Origin: Rhodopirellula sp. P2
Lineage (GTDB): Bacteria > Planctomycetota > Planctomycetia > Pirellulales > Pirellulaceae
DNA: 64,000 bases
Assembly: GCF_028768465.1 (NCBI RefSeq)
Contig: NZ_CP118225.1
Coordinates: 2,213,001-2,277,000 of the forward strand
Direction: 5' to 3'
Under the pieces are notes generated by a model. The model made no database searches. It saw only the letters and a list, made by a program, of their open reading frames with translations, and had not been told where the DNA came from. A program made the translations under genes and the position numbers. Positions 18,288 to 27,934 of this stretch are shown here, piece after piece (the first letter of the stretch is position 1; each line of letters begins with the position of its first letter).

Positions 18288-19753
18288 CAGTCGTCCTCTT
18301 GCAAGTTTTGAAACATCTCAAGCAACGCGGCAACGATCTTGGTGGTTGCTTCCTTCTCGACGTAGTTGCTCCCCAGCCAAGTTTCGTATCCGCCCAAGCG
18401 ATGTTGCTGTGGAGTCGGCAGGTACCCGAACGATCCATTGGCGAGCTCAATCGTGAATGTGTCTGGGAATGGGCTGCGGTCTTTCAGTTCCAGCCCCGTT
18501 TCAGTGAACGTTTCAAACGGGATCGCCGCGATTCCCAACTCGCCGATGCGAAGAGCCTGCAGCTGGATTTGAACTTCCTTGGGACCGGCTTGGATCTTAG
18601 CGATTCGATCGGCATAAATCGCTTCGCGGCGATGACCGCCTCTTGGGTTGTCGTCGTTGCCGTCCTGGGTTTGTTCAAAGTACGCGATCATCTCCGGTGT
18701 GGGCTGCCTCGCTTTGAGCGTCAGGGTCACGTGTTCGGCCGCGAGTGGAACCCAGTCATGAAACTCGATCTGCTGATGGGCTTCGAAGACGCGGTTGGCG
18801 ACCTTCCCGGCAACCTCCTGCATCTTTTCGTAGGGGCCGTACTTGGGGGGCGACTTGGCAGAGAAGTTGATGTTGTTCACATCGCCACTGGTGCCGTTGG
18901 AGAGGATGCCGACGAATGGTGGCGACTGTTCGCTTGCCCCAAGTTTTTCCTCGATGAACTTGGCAAAGTAGCCAAAGTAATCCGCTGAGACTTCTCCGGA
19001 TCGAACGCCGCCAACGTAGTGCAAGGAATAGTTGGCCAGCAGAGCGATTGGGCGACCGTCAGGGCTTTGCACCGAGACGAAGCTGATTTCGGGATCGGTC
19101 GGACCTGCGGGACGGTCCAGTTTGGAACTGCCGCGAGGTGGATTCATCCGGACTTGATCGATGCCGCCGAACGGATTGCTCAACAAGCTCGCGTCGGTCA
19201 CGAACCAACGACGGTTGAAGACTTCGGATGGTTCATCCATTTTTCCCCAACCAATTCGGGCCGGTTCCAGATTCGCCATCGCTCGGCGGATTCCGTCTGA
19301 GATCCGATGGGCAACGAAGGCTTGGTAGTCTGTCAACTCGGTTTCGGTGGCCGTCTTCAAGCCTCCGCGAGCGGTGGTTGCCGAGTGAGTGTGGGTGGAT
19401 GCCAGCAGCATGTTCGAGGCCGGCAATCCGGTCGCGTCTGACGCCTGTTGCTTGGCCAGATCGAAGACTTCCACTGGGATGCCGACGTTGTCACAGAGGA
19501 CGATGGCCAATTGGACTTTGCCGTCATCCAGCACCAGGCAGCGAGCGTGAAGTTCGTCATGAACGTTGGTCGCCGGAATCGGTTTCCAGCCGCCGACAAT
19601 CATCTCGCCCAGAGGCGGTGTGATGTTGCTGGTTGCTGCGCCGGCTCGGAATACCGGGCTGGCATCCTCGGCAGCAAGAACAGGTCCGCGACCCAAAAGA
19701 AAAACGATGGCAAGCAGGGGAGAAATGGCTCTCAGGGAGGCAGGCTGGAGCAT
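18287..19753 (-). CDS. Neutral/alkaline ceramidase-like hydrolase, exported
   Basis: 488 aa from ATG 19753, chosen because GAGG lies 8 nt upstream and a signal peptide follows (SLRAISPLLAIVFLLGRGPVLAAED); the longer open frame upstream is antisense to the SGNH remnant. The sequence fits the neutral ceramidase N-terminal domain family: FRAGAATSNITPPLGE, ARCLVLDDG, LLASTHTHSA (zinc His pair) and LSNGTSGDVNNINF. Family members cleave N-acyl bonds in ceramide or act on other amide/ester lipids; the substrate here is unknown. It is directly coupled to the downstream sulfatase, suggesting a sulfated lipid or glycan target. Confidence 0.85.
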   Translation of the reverse strand: MLQPASLRAISPLLAIVFLLGRGPVLAAEDASPVFRAGAATSNITPPLGEMIVGGWKPIPATNVHDELHARCLVLDDGKVQLAIVLCDNVGIPVEVFDLAKQQASDATGLPASNMLLASTHTHSATTARGGLKTATETELTDYQAFVAHRISDGIRRAMANLEPARIGWGKMDEPSEVFNRRWFVTDASLLSNPFGGIDQVRMNPPRGSSKLDRPAGPTDPEISFVSVQSPDGRPIALLANYSLHYVGGVRSGEVSADYFGYFAKFIEEKLGASEQSPPFVGILSNGTSGDVNNINFSAKSPPKYGPYEKMQEVAGKVANRVFEAHQQIEFHDWVPLAAEHVTLTLKARQPTPEMIAYFEQTQDGNDDNPRGGHRREAIYADRIAKIQAGPKEVQIQLQALRIGELGIAAIPFETFTETGLELKDRSPFPDTFTIELANGSFGYLPTPQQHRLGGYETWLGSNYVEKEATTKIVAALLEMFQNLQEDD

Positions 19754-19799
19754 GTTTTGATCCTCGGTGTTCAGGGGATGATTGGGGAGGGAAGGATCG

Positions 19800-20404
19800 A
19801 TGAGCAAGGCAGCAATCGATGTCGTTATAATCGAGCCGACACCAGAAAGAAACAAAATCATGGCGGCGGCAAGCTTGAGTGACTTCGAAAGCTCGGTTCT
19901 GAGCGGCGAGACAAATCCAGGAACAACCAGGCGATCCAAGACGTCGTTCACGGGCATGCTGATCAAGGTCTCGGTCAGATGCAGCGAGTTTTTTCTCATG
20001 ATCCACAACTCGTGATCGTTGAGCTGGGCGGTCATGACTTTTTGCAAGGAAAGAGTCGCGATCAGACCAAGGCAAATCTTCTGCAAATCATCCAGCAATG
20101 CCGTTTGCACGATGCAGAGGTGGTGTTGATGGAGATTCCACGGGGATTCATGTTCGATCCTTTCTGGGCCTTGGAAAGAGAGGTCGCTTATGAAACCGAT
20201 GTCCAATTGGTTTCAGACACATGGTTGCGGGAAATCGTCCTGATGAGTCCCTACGCTCCGCCTGGTCGATGGATGCCGGGCTCTCGACTCAGCGATGACG
20301 GGATCCACAGCAACGCTCGCGGTAGCACGGCGATCGCACAACACGTCGCAAATGCGATTCGCCAGATGTACGGTGATTCCATCTTCCAACCTGGCTACCA
20401 GTGA
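19800..20404 (+). pseudogene. SGNH/GDSL hydrolase remnant with frameshift
   Basis: The second part (from ~19979) has SGNH block III-like ELGGHDF and block V DGIHSN with the catalytic Asp/His, but no block I nucleophile. In the preceding frame an ORF from ATG 19800 (Shine-Dalgarno GGAGG at 19786) contains SGETNPGTTRR, resembling block II, and ends in frame 3 just past a run of six T at 19989-19994. One extra T there would join the frames into a continuous product (SEFFSHDPQLVIVELGG). Block I is still missing even then, so the gene looks decayed. If the second frame alone is used it would give a 141-aa product without the nucleophile. Confidence 0.55.
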
Positions 20405-20463
20405 AGGTGGGTCAGCTAAACTCATTGATAGTTGGTGTCTTCGCCTCGTCCGAGAGAGTCTCG

Positions 20464-21102
20464 ATGAAATTTAATTGCTGCGTTCTGGTCGGTCTCCTGA
20501 CGACTTGTTGCTGGATCCATTTGGCTGACCAAGCTATTGCGGGAGAGTTCAATACTGTGCTGGACATTGGCGATCCGGCGCCCGAATGGAACGAGTTGCC
20601 CAGCACAGAGGGCAAGAAGTCATCACTGACGCAATGGTCCGATTCGAAGGTCGTGGTTCTGGCGTTTACATGCAACAGTTGCCCTTACGCGATCGACGCG
20701 GAAGAACGCTTGATCGCACTGACCAAGGATTACGCTGAGAGATCGGTCTCGGTGATCGCGGTCAACGTCAACACGATCGAAGAGGACGCGATGCCGGCGA
20801 TGAAGGAGAAAGCGAAGGAAAAGCAGTTCCCGTTCGCTTACCTCTACGACGAATCGCAGCAGATCGCCGGCGATTACGGCGCCAAGTACACACCGCAGTT
20901 CTTTGTGCTGGATGCCGATCGGAAGATTGCCTACATGGGCGCGATGGACGACAGTCCGGATGGTCGCAACGTGACTCAGCCCCACCTCCGCAATGCGATC
21001 GACCAGGTTCTGGCTGGCAAACCAGTGACGGTTTCTGAAACGGTTCCAGTGGGATGCCGAATTCGAATGGAACGACAACGCCGTTCACGTCGCGAACGCT
21101 AA
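20464..21102 (+). CDS. Exported thioredoxin-fold (AhpC/TSA-like) protein
   Basis: 212 aa from ATG 20464 (GAGAG upstream), chosen because a signal peptide follows (MKFNCCVLVGLLTTCCWIHLA). The redoxin fold is clear: GDPAPEWNELPSTEGK, VVVLAFTCNSCPYA with a CNSC dithiol, and the cis-Pro region YTPQFFVLD. Planctomycetes have many such proteins, thought to act in extracytoplasmic thiol redox or peroxide reduction; no partner is adjacent. The basic C-terminus (RMERQRRSRRER) may be a frameshift product, because the +1 frame there reads a more protein-like EWNDNAVHVANA. Confidence 0.8.
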   Translation: MKFNCCVLVGLLTTCCWIHLADQAIAGEFNTVLDIGDPAPEWNELPSTEGKKSSLTQWSDSKVVVLAFTCNSCPYAIDAEERLIALTKDYAERSVSVIAVNVNTIEEDAMPAMKEKAKEKQFPFAYLYDESQQIAGDYGAKYTPQFFVLDADRKIAYMGAMDDSPDGRNVTQPHLRNAIDQVLAGKPVTVSETVPVGCRIRMERQRRSRRER

Positions 21103-21145
21103 GGAAGCGGCACTCAATTTTCGCTGGGCCGAGGTGTGGGCCAGG

Positions 21146-21733
21146 TCAATCCTTGGCAGCAGGATCGTTTGCGAGTGCGTCTGGTTGCAAGCGTTCCCAG
21201 ATCGAAGCGTGGACCCGTGGTTCCGAAACCGATGCATCAATATCACGCACCAGTCCCTGCTGCCGATAGTGATCGAGCAGCGGTTCTGTCCGGGCCTCGT
21301 AGATCCGAAACCGCTCTCGGATGCATTCTTCGGCATCGTCTGCCCGTTTTTCTTGTTCGCCCCGTTTTCGGAGACGTTTGATCAGCACATCGGCGGACAC
21401 CTGAAGGTGCAGCACATGATCGAGCTTGACTGAGTCAGCCATCAGTTGCTGGTCAAAGGCACTGGCCTGGACCTGAGTCCGCGGGAAACCGTCCAGCAGG
21501 TAACCACTTCGGCTGTCAGGTTCCGCCAATCGCTTGGCGACCATCTGCAAGACGAACTCATCGGGAGCAAAGTGCCCCCGATCGATTCGGAGATGGATCT
21601 GCTCCCCACGCTCGGGTTCCAAAGCTCTCAGCATTCCGCCCGTGCCGATGTGCGGCACGCGGAGCGCTTTGCTCAGCAGTTGGCATTGAGTGCCCTTGCC
21701 CGCACCTGGCGGACCGATGAAGACAATTCGCAC
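21146..21733 (-). CDS. adk: Adenylate kinase, short-LID form
   Basis: 195 aa from GTG 21733, placed 13 nt after the secY stop and right before the P-loop IVFIGPPGAGKGTQ; a start at 21778 would overlap secY. NMP-binding and core motifs follow (GTGGMLRA, GYLLDGFPRT). Between KRLRKRGEQEKR and ERFRIYEART the LID is very short with no zinc Cys, as in short-type adenylate kinases. It interconverts ATP+AMP and 2 ADP. Last gene of the S10/spc run; infA, rpsM, rpsK, rpoA and rplQ do not follow. Confidence 0.92.
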   Translation of the reverse strand: MRIVFIGPPGAGKGTQCQLLSKALRVPHIGTGGMLRALEPERGEQIHLRIDRGHFAPDEFVLQMVAKRLAEPDSRSGYLLDGFPRTQVQASAFDQQLMADSVKLDHVLHLQVSADVLIKRLRKRGEQEKRADDAEECIRERFRIYEARTEPLLDHYRQQGLVRDIDASVSEPRVHASIWERLQPDALANDPAAKD

Positions 21734-21746
21734 AACACCACCTGGG

Positions 21747-23141
21747 TCAAACGACCGGTGAAGTGCCGCCGCCGGCACCTTCCAGCAGTCCGCGATAGTT
21801 TCGCATCACCAGGTGACTGTCGATCTTTTGGACCAAGTCAAACGCCACGCTGACGGCGATCAACAAACCGGTGCCGCCGTAAAAGCCAGCGATGGAGTAG
21901 GGAACGCCAAGCGATCCGTAAACGATCGTCGGAACAATCGCGATCAGACCCAAGAAGGCGGCACCGACATAGGTGATACGGACCATCACCTTTTCAAGGT
22001 AATCCGTTGTCCGACGACCAGGCCGATAACCAGGGATGAAGGTCCCCGAGTCACGCAGGTTGTCGCTCATTTCCTTCGGGTTGAACGTGATCGCCGTCCA
22101 GAAGTAGCAGAAGAAGAAGATCAGACCGACGTACAGCAGGTTGAAGAAGTACGACGTTTGATCGCTCATCGTCAAGCTGATCAGGTTGAATCCACGGAAC
22201 AAGCTTCCGTCGGAGGCAAATTGACCGGCCAAGAAACCAAACAGAACGCCAGGGATCATCAGCAGCGAACTGGCGAAAATGATCGGCATCACGCCGGCTT
22301 GGTTGATTCGAAGTGGCAAGTGTTGACGGGTGCCACCGTAAACGCGACGACCGCGGGTGAACTTGGCGGATTGGGTTGGGATCTTGCGTTGACCCAGGGT
22401 GATGAACACCACACCAAAGACAACCACCACGAAGAGAACCACCAAGATGATCAGTGTTTCAATCCCGACCTGACCCTTTGCCAAACCGGTGAGTTCAGTC
22501 TTCATGCCCAGCACCAATTCGTAGAGTGCTTTTGGCATCTGAGCCAAGATCCCAGCCATGATCAACAAACTGATCCCGTTGCCGATCCCGTACTCATCGA
22601 TCTGTTCACCGAGCCACATCAGGAACACGGTTCCCGTGGTCATGACCAAAACGGCAACGATCTGCCAGCCAAAGAACAGTTGCTCGTTGGCATTCATGAA
22701 GTTCGGGTTGATGCTGCTTTGGCCATTGGCACCCGCCATCAGCATGAACTTCAGGTACATGTAACTCTGAACCAGGCAGATCACCACGGTCAGGTAACGA
22801 GTGTATTCGTTGAGCTTTTTGCGGCCTGCTTCGCCTTCTTTCTTCAGCTCTTCCAGCGGTTTGTAAACGCTTCCGAGCAACTGGAAGATAATCGAAGCCG
22901 AGATGTACGGCATGATTCCGAGACCGAAGATGGTCGCTTGACGCAGATCGCTGGCCGCGAAAACACTGACCTTTTCGAAGAAGTCAGCAGCACCACCGCC
23001 GGCGCCACTGTCCAAGTTCGTCGCGATCATCGGCAACGGGATGTGGAACCCGATCCGGTAAATGGCAAGCAACCCGATCGTCAGCATGACCTTCTTGCGA
23101 AGCTCAGGGATCGAGAAAATGATTCGCAGCTTTTCAAACAT
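21747..23141 (-). CDS. secY: Preprotein translocase subunit SecY
   Basis: 464 aa from ATG 23141 (MFEKLRIIFSIPELRKK), preferred over an upstream start giving 22 non-conserved residues. Ten transmembrane segments are visible, with the typical GLGIMPYISASIIFQLL, FTRGRRVYGGTRQHLPLRIN and NLRDSGTFIPGYRPG loop motifs. It forms the protein-conducting channel with SecE. A 276-bp gap without a gene separates it from rplO. Confidence 0.96.
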   Translation of the reverse strand: MFEKLRIIFSIPELRKKVMLTIGLLAIYRIGFHIPLPMIATNLDSGAGGGAADFFEKVSVFAASDLRQATIFGLGIMPYISASIIFQLLGSVYKPLEELKKEGEAGRKKLNEYTRYLTVVICLVQSYMYLKFMLMAGANGQSSINPNFMNANEQLFFGWQIVAVLVMTTGTVFLMWLGEQIDEYGIGNGISLLIMAGILAQMPKALYELVLGMKTELTGLAKGQVGIETLIILVVLFVVVVFGVVFITLGQRKIPTQSAKFTRGRRVYGGTRQHLPLRINQAGVMPIIFASSLLMIPGVLFGFLAGQFASDGSLFRGFNLISLTMSDQTSYFFNLLYVGLIFFFCYFWTAITFNPKEMSDNLRDSGTFIPGYRPGRRTTDYLEKVMVRITYVGAAFLGLIAIVPTIVYGSLGVPYSIAGFYGGTGLLIAVSVAFDLVQKIDSHLVMRNYRGLLEGAGGGTSPVV

Positions 23142-23417
23142 CGATCCGTCCGTCGTCGATCGTGCAGGGTGAATTCGTCGCGTCTCACCAAGAGAAATGG
23201 CAAGCACGCACAGTGTGTTTCAGGCAGAGCGAAGGGAAATTCCGATCGCCAAGACAGTCAAACTAGCAACCTAAGACCAATCGCGGAAGAACGATTGCCA
23301 GGAAGCCTGGGGTCGGTTGCAAATTCTATGAAAACAGGCCCGACGAGATCGCCAAGGCCTGTTGTTGATTCAGTTGGATGGAACACCGCGATGCAAAACG
23401 ATCGCTGATGGAGCCAA

Positions 23418-23912
23418 TTACTTTTCGCTCTTCAAGGCAGCAACACGTTCGTCTGGCGTGCGTTTGGGAGCCAGCTTGTCAACCGTTCCGCCCGCAGCCG
23501 AGATCTTTTCTTCGGCCGACTTGCTGAATCGGTGAGCTTGAATGGTGAGCTTCTTGGTGATCTCGCCGTCGCCGAGAACCTTCAGTTCGTCGAAGTTGCC
23601 TTTGGCCAGGTTCTTCGCCGCGAGGGCTTCGAGTGTCACGGTTTCGCCGTCATTGAAAGCTTCGTTCAGCTTGCCAACGTTGACGGCAAAAATGGTCAAT
23701 GCCCAACGGTTGTTGAAACCACGTTTGGGAACGCGGCGGAACATTGGCATCGCTCCACCCTGGAAGTTGGGCTTGCGACTGTAACCGCTGCGGCTCTTGT
23801 GTCCCTTGTGCCCACGACCCGACGTTTTGCCGGTGCCGCTACCAGGACCACGACCGATGCGTTTTCGAGAGCGGTGTTTGGTAATACCGCGATGAACGTC
23901 GTTGAGTTGCAT
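23418..23912 (-). CDS. rplO: Ribosomal protein L15
   Basis: 164 aa, slightly longer than E. coli L15. The N-terminal basic, Gly-rich motif ([19 protein letters not shown]) that threads into 23S rRNA is intact, and the C-terminal globular part ([24 protein letters not shown]) follows. The normal neighbour rpmD (L30) is absent: the 163 bp between rpsE and rplO cannot hold it. Confidence 0.95.
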   Translation of the reverse strand: MQLNDVHRGITKHRSRKRIGRGPGSGTGKTSGRGHKGHKSRSGYSRKPNFQGGAMPMFRRVPKRGFNNRWALTIFAVNVGKLNEAFNDGETVTLEALAAKNLAKGNFDELKVLGDGEITKKLTIQAHRFSKSAEEKISAAGGTVDKLAPKRTPDERVAALKSEK

Positions 23913-24075
23913 AGTAGTGATGGAAAGGCTGGGGGCGGGATACTGAACGGAAGGCGTCAGTCATGCTGCCCGAGTGTTTGAATGAGTGTCTGTGCCAATG
24001 GCGTCCAAGATCTGTCGCTGCAATGCGAAGTGAACTGATTCAGCCGGTGTCGACGGGAGCAAACTGCCCTCGTGA

Positions 24076-24609
24076 TTAGGCTTCGATCAGGTCGTCTGGG
24101 TTCAGACCACGCAAGGCGGCAATTTGTTCGCGAGTCCGCAACTTGCTCATCGCGTCGAGGGTGGCTTTGACCAAGGTCACTGGATTGTTGGTCCCATACG
24201 ACTTTGTCAAAATGTCGTGGATCCCGCACGCTTCGCAAACCGCACGAACCGCTTGGCCAGCGATGATACCCGTACCAGCACCAGCAGGAATCAAAAGCAC
24301 ACGAGCGGCACCATAACGGCCCCAGATTTGGTGAGGAATGCTGCCCTCGACCAAAGGAACGTGAATCATGCTGCGGGAAGCTTGCTTTTGCGCCTTTTGA
24401 ACGCTCGGCGGAACTTCGTTGGCCTTGCCGTAGCCCCAGCCAACTTGACCGCTGCCGTTGCCGACAACCACCATCGCAGCGAAGCTGAAACGACGACCAC
24501 CTTTAACGACAGCCGCACAACGTTTGATCTTGACCACACGGTCCATCAGACCTGCGTCCAGACCTTGCTCTTCGTTCTTGTTGTTGCGTTTGTTTCGTGC
24601 GTTGCTCAT
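24076..24609 (-). CDS. rpsE: Ribosomal protein S5
   Basis: 177 aa. The dsRNA-binding domain (DRVVKIKRCAAVVKGGRRFSF) and C-terminal domain (GIIAGQAVRAVCEACGIHDILTKSYG) are typical. S5 lines the mRNA entry and takes part in decoding fidelity. The ~20-residue Asn/Lys-rich N-terminus is longer than usual. Confidence 0.96.
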   Translation of the reverse strand: MSNARNKRNNKNEEQGLDAGLMDRVVKIKRCAAVVKGGRRFSFAAMVVVGNGSGQVGWGYGKANEVPPSVQKAQKQASRSMIHVPLVEGSIPHQIWGRYGAARVLLIPAGAGTGIIAGQAVRAVCEACGIHDILTKSYGTNNPVTLVKATLDAMSKLRTREQIAALRGLNPDDLIEA

Positions 24610-24656
24610 GGCGGACTATGTTGATTCGTTGCGATGAATGTCGCGGGATGGGAAAA

Positions 24657-25025
24657 TTAAAACTGCAAGCCAGCTTCGCGAGCGGCATCTGCGAATGCTT
24701 TGACTCGGCCGTGGTATTTGTTGTGACCACGATCCAACTTGACGGCTTTGACACCCGCCTCAGCAGCTTTCTCTGCGACCAGCTTACCAATCAATGCCGC
24801 GGCGTCACAGTTGCCACCCGCGTTGACCTGTTCACGGACCGATTTGTCACGTGTGCTCGCACTGAAAATGGTCTTGCCCGCTTGGTCATCCACGACCTGG
24901 CAAGCAAAGTGCTTCAGCGTGCGCTGAATGCACAAACGTGGCTGGTCGGCGTTGCCTCGCAACTTGTTGCGAACATGGCGCCGGCGACGCAGGCGTTTGC
25001 TTTGGAGTTTTTTATTCTTGTCCAT
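24657..25025 (-). CDS. rplR: Ribosomal protein L18
   Basis: 122 aa from ATG 25025 (MDKNKKLQSKRLRRRRHVR); an upstream start would add 27 non-conserved residues. It binds 5S rRNA together with L5. Conserved RLCIQRTLKHFACQVVDD and C-terminal HGRVKAFADAAREAGLQF are present. Confidence 0.95.
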   Translation of the reverse strand: MDKNKKLQSKRLRRRRHVRNKLRGNADQPRLCIQRTLKHFACQVVDDQAGKTIFSASTRDKSVREQVNAGGNCDAAALIGKLVAEKAAEAGVKAVKLDRGHNKYHGRVKAFADAAREAGLQF

Positions 25026-25108
25026 AGTGACGACCCACGATGATCGTTGTGAACGGATGAAATGAATGGGAACAGCGGAGCAACGCCCCGCCAAATGCGA
25101 CGGCAAAC

Positions 25109-25654
25109 CTACTTGGTGGCCGACTTACCTGGTTTGATCTTGACTTGTTCGCCTTGATAGCGAATTCCCTTGCCCTTGTAAGGCTCAGGCTTCCGAAGTG
25201 AACGAATCTCGGCGGCAAATTGGCCGACGCTTTGTTTGTCGCAACCTTGAATCACAACGTGAGTCTGGTCGGGGCAGCTGACCGTCAGGTCGGCAGGGAT
25301 CTTGCGATGCAATTCGTTGGCATAACCAACGCGAAGTTGCAACGTGTCACCGCTGATCGATGCCAGGTAACCGACACCGACGATTTCGAGCTTCTTTTCG
25401 TAACCCTCTTTCACGCCGACCATCATGTTCGCGACGATCGCACGGGTCAGGCCATGAAATTCTCGCGATGGACGATCGTCAACATCACGCGAAACAATGA
25501 CTTGGTTCGTTTCGCTATCGACCGCAACCGTCACTTCAGGACGGTGTTTGAACGACAGTTTGCCCTTGGGACCTTCCACATCAATGTTGCGGTCAGCAAT
25601 GCTGATCGTCACACCGGCGGGGATCGCGACTGGCTTGTTACCAATGCGGCTCAT
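25109..25654 (-). CDS. rplF: Ribosomal protein L6
   Basis: 181 aa, standard length, with the duplicated RNA-binding fold: MSRIGNKPVAIPAGV at the N-terminus and the signature KPEPYKGKGIRYQGE near the C-terminus. It lies near the GTPase centre of the 50S subunit. Confidence 0.96.
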   Translation of the reverse strand: MSRIGNKPVAIPAGVTISIADRNIDVEGPKGKLSFKHRPEVTVAVDSETNQVIVSRDVDDRPSREFHGLTRAIVANMMVGVKEGYEKKLEIVGVGYLASISGDTLQLRVGYANELHRKIPADLTVSCPDQTHVVIQGCDKQSVGQFAAEIRSLRKPEPYKGKGIRYQGEQVKIKPGKSATK

Positions 25655-25719
25655 GGCTGATTACAAATGTACGGGGAGAATATGAATGGTTTGGCAAGTT
25701 CGAAGTCAACGAGTGTCGA

Positions 25720-26121
25720 TCAAGACACTTCGCAGAGGACTTCGCCGCCGATCTTTTCGCGGCGTGCTTCGCGATCGCTGATCACACCTTTGCTGGTGCT
25801 GATGATTCGGATTCCCAAACCACCCAACACGGGCTTGAGTTCTTTGCTGCGGCTGTACAAGCGACGGCCGGGCTTACTGATTCGGCGGATGGTCTGAATC
25901 ACGCGTTCTCCGTTGGGACCGTATTTCAGTTCCAAACGAAGAAAGCCAACTGGCTCTTCTTCCAGTTTTTCTTCTTTCCAGTCCCAGATGAATCCCTCGC
26001 GTTTGAGAACATCGGCCACACCACGCTTCACGCGGCTGGCGGGGATGTCCACGAACGGTCGTTCAACGCGTACAGCGTTGCGGATTCGGGTGAGCATGTC
26101 GGCAATGGGGTCGGTCATCAT
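25720..26121 (-). CDS. rpsH: Ribosomal protein S8
   Basis: 133 aa beginning with two adjacent Met codons (MMTDPIADMLTRIRNA); either could be the start. The C-terminal ISTSKGVISDREAR signature is intact. S8 is a primary 16S rRNA binder and in E. coli regulates its operon; no regulatory mimic site was identified. Confidence 0.95.
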   Translation of the reverse strand: MMTDPIADMLTRIRNAVRVERPFVDIPASRVKRGVADVLKREGFIWDWKEEKLEEEPVGFLRLELKYGPNGERVIQTIRRISKPGRRLYSRSKELKPVLGGLGIRIISTSKGVISDREARREKIGGEVLCEVS

Positions 26122-26150
26122 GGCTGTGGTTTCCCTTTAAATATCCAAGC

Positions 26151-26336
26151 TCACCAGCTGCTCTTGCGAACGCCAGGGATCAATCCCGCATTGGCATTCT
26201 CACGGAAACAAATTCGGCACAAACCGAATTTGCGGTACACCGAACGTGGACGACCGCAAAACTTGCATCGGTTCTCTTTTCGAGATGAAAATTTAGGCGT
26301 GCGAAGCGCCTTGGCGACCTTGGATTTGCTTGCCAC
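26151..26336 (-). CDS. rpsN: Ribosomal protein S14, zinc-binding type (type Z)
   Basis: 61 aa with two CxxC pairs (CKFCGRP and CRICF) forming a zinc site and the typical end [11 protein letters not shown]. The short zinc form replaces the ~100-aa zinc-independent S14 of E. coli. Confidence 0.95.
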   Translation of the reverse strand: MASKSKVAKALRTPKFSSRKENRCKFCGRPRSVYRKFGLCRICFRENANAGLIPGVRKSSW

Positions 26337-26434
26337 GAAAGGACCTGCGGTGTACGAATCGGGGAGCGTCTCAAGCGAGAGACGTGCGACGAATTGAAAT
26401 AAAACGATGGGGTGGTTCCGGGGGGGGAACCGGA

Positions 26435-27016
26435 TCAGGCCGCGCCGGCCTGTTCTTTTTCTTTGGGTTGTTTGAACGGCATGCCGAACAAACGCAACAG
26501 TTCTCGGGCTTCGTCATCGGTGTTAGCCGAGGTGACAAAGCTGACATTCATCCCTTGTGGACGAATGAATTTGTCTGGGTTCAGCTCTGGGAACACGAGT
26601 TGTTCGTTGAGTCCCAGGGTGTAGTTGCCGTTTCCATCGAACGCCTTGCGGCTGATCCCGCGAAAGTCACGAACACGAGGAAGGACAATCGACACCATGC
26701 GATCGAGGAATTCGTACATGCGTTGGCGACGGATCGTCACCATGCATCCGATTGGCATTCCTTCACGCAGACGGAAGCCTGCAATGGATTTTCGAGCGAT
26801 GGTGGTGACGGGCTTTTGGCCTGAGATCTGAGTCATCGAATCGATGGCCAAATCAAGGACTTTCTTGTCGCCGACTGCGGCACCAACACCCATGTTCATA
26901 CTGATCTTCAGCAGACGTGGCACTTGGTGCACGTTTTTGTAGCCGTACGTTTCTGTCATCGCGGCACGAACGGAATCGTCGTATCGCTGTTGCATTCGTG
27001 GAATGTAGCTGGACAT
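26435..27016 (-). CDS. rplE: Ribosomal protein L5
   Basis: 193 aa from ATG 27016; a GTG three codons upstream is possible. Motifs [14 protein letters not shown], the [14 protein letters not shown]-like region ([16 protein letters not shown]) and FPELNPDK are conserved. It binds 5S rRNA. The C-terminus has a Lys/Glu-rich tail ([12 protein letters not shown]) beyond the normal end. Confidence 0.96.
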   Translation of the reverse strand: MSSYIPRMQQRYDDSVRAAMTETYGYKNVHQVPRLLKISMNMGVGAAVGDKKVLDLAIDSMTQISGQKPVTTIARKSIAGFRLREGMPIGCMVTIRRQRMYEFLDRMVSIVLPRVRDFRGISRKAFDGNGNYTLGLNEQLVFPELNPDKFIRPQGMNVSFVTSANTDDEARELLRLFGMPFKQPKEKEQAGAA

Positions 27017-27083
27017 GTTAGGCACTGCGCCGCCGAGGAAGAAACGGCCAATAGGGTAAGGTGTGTGTGGTGGAAGTCGTCAA

Positions 27084-27431
27084 TCAGCTGGATGCTTTGG
27101 AAGCTTTGGCTGGCGCGATCTGCCCGAGGCTGTCGCCGCTGGCTTTCGCGAAACGCTCTTTGCTTCCGTCGTCCAGGAAACGGACTCCGATGCGGGTCGG
27201 TTTGCCGGTCGAGGGGTCGACCAACATGACGTTGCTCGCACTCATGGGCATCTCTTTGTTCAAGCGACCACCCTGAGGGTTCTTTTGGCTTTGCCGAACG
27301 TGTTTCCACACGCGGGCAGCACCTTCGACAACGACCTTTTCTTTGTCGCGATCGACTTTCAAGATTTTGCCGCGATGACCTTTGTCAGCTCCGGCAATCA
27401 CAATGACTTCATCGTCAACGCGAAATTTCAT
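27084..27431 (-). CDS. rplX: Ribosomal protein L24
   Basis: 115 aa from ATG 27431 (MKFRVDDEVIVIAGADKG), preferred over an upstream start adding 20 unrelated residues. The KOW motif (VIVIAGADKGHRGKIL) is present. L24 initiates 50S assembly. Confidence 0.95.
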   Translation of the reverse strand: MKFRVDDEVIVIAGADKGHRGKILKVDRDKEKVVVEGAARVWKHVRQSQKNPQGGRLNKEMPMSASNVMLVDPSTGKPTRIGVRFLDDGSKERFAKASGDSLGQIAPAKASKASS

Positions 27432-27511
27432 GGTAGTAACTTTGAGCGATAATTTGTTTACGAATGGTGGTGGTTTCGACCGCTGACTCAACGGAGGGTT
27501 GAGCCGTCGGG

Positions 27512-27880
27512 TCAGACCACCTCGTTGGCGAGGCTGACGATTTTCATGAAGTTGCTTTCCCGCAACTCACGAGCGACGGCACCAAAGATGCGAGTGCCCC
27601 GAGGGTTGCGGTCTTTGTCGACCAACACCACGGCGTTGGAGTCAAAACGAATGTAGCTTCCGTCAGGACGGCGGGTGGGCTGCTTCACGCGAACGATCAC
27701 GGCACGCACAACGGCCTTCTTCTTCACTTCGCTGCCCGGAATCACACTCTTGACGCTGCATACGATCACGTCGCCAACGGTGGCGAAACGACGCCGACTG
27801 CCGCCGAGCACCTTGATGCACATGACTTCTCGAGCACCAGTGTTGTCGGCGACATCGAGGCGGGATTCTTGTTGGATCAT
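27512..27880 (-). CDS. rplN: Ribosomal protein L14
   Basis: 122 aa, exact family length: [19 protein letters not shown] at the N-terminus and [24 protein letters not shown] at the end are nearly invariant. It contacts 16S rRNA across the subunit interface. Confidence 0.97.
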   Translation of the reverse strand: MIQQESRLDVADNTGAREVMCIKVLGGSRRRFATVGDVIVCSVKSVIPGSEVKKKAVVRAVIVRVKQPTRRPDGSYIRFDSNAVVLVDKDRNPRGTRIFGAVARELRESNFMKIVSLANEVV

Positions 27881-27934
27881 ATCTGTTTACTTCAACGACA
27901 AAAACGTTGGACGATTGTGTGGAGGAGGTTGCGA

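Noticed and set aside
19754-20206. N-terminal extension of the ceramidase-like ORF to 639 codons
   Set aside because: The extra part is antisense to the SGNH remnant; a signal peptide and Shine-Dalgarno mark ATG 19753.
21813-23408. 531-codon plus-strand ORF
   Set aside because: Antisense to secY, Asp/His/Gln-rich shadow composition.
23913-24075. Hidden rpmD
   Set aside because: Read in all frames, no L30-like sequence of sufficient length.
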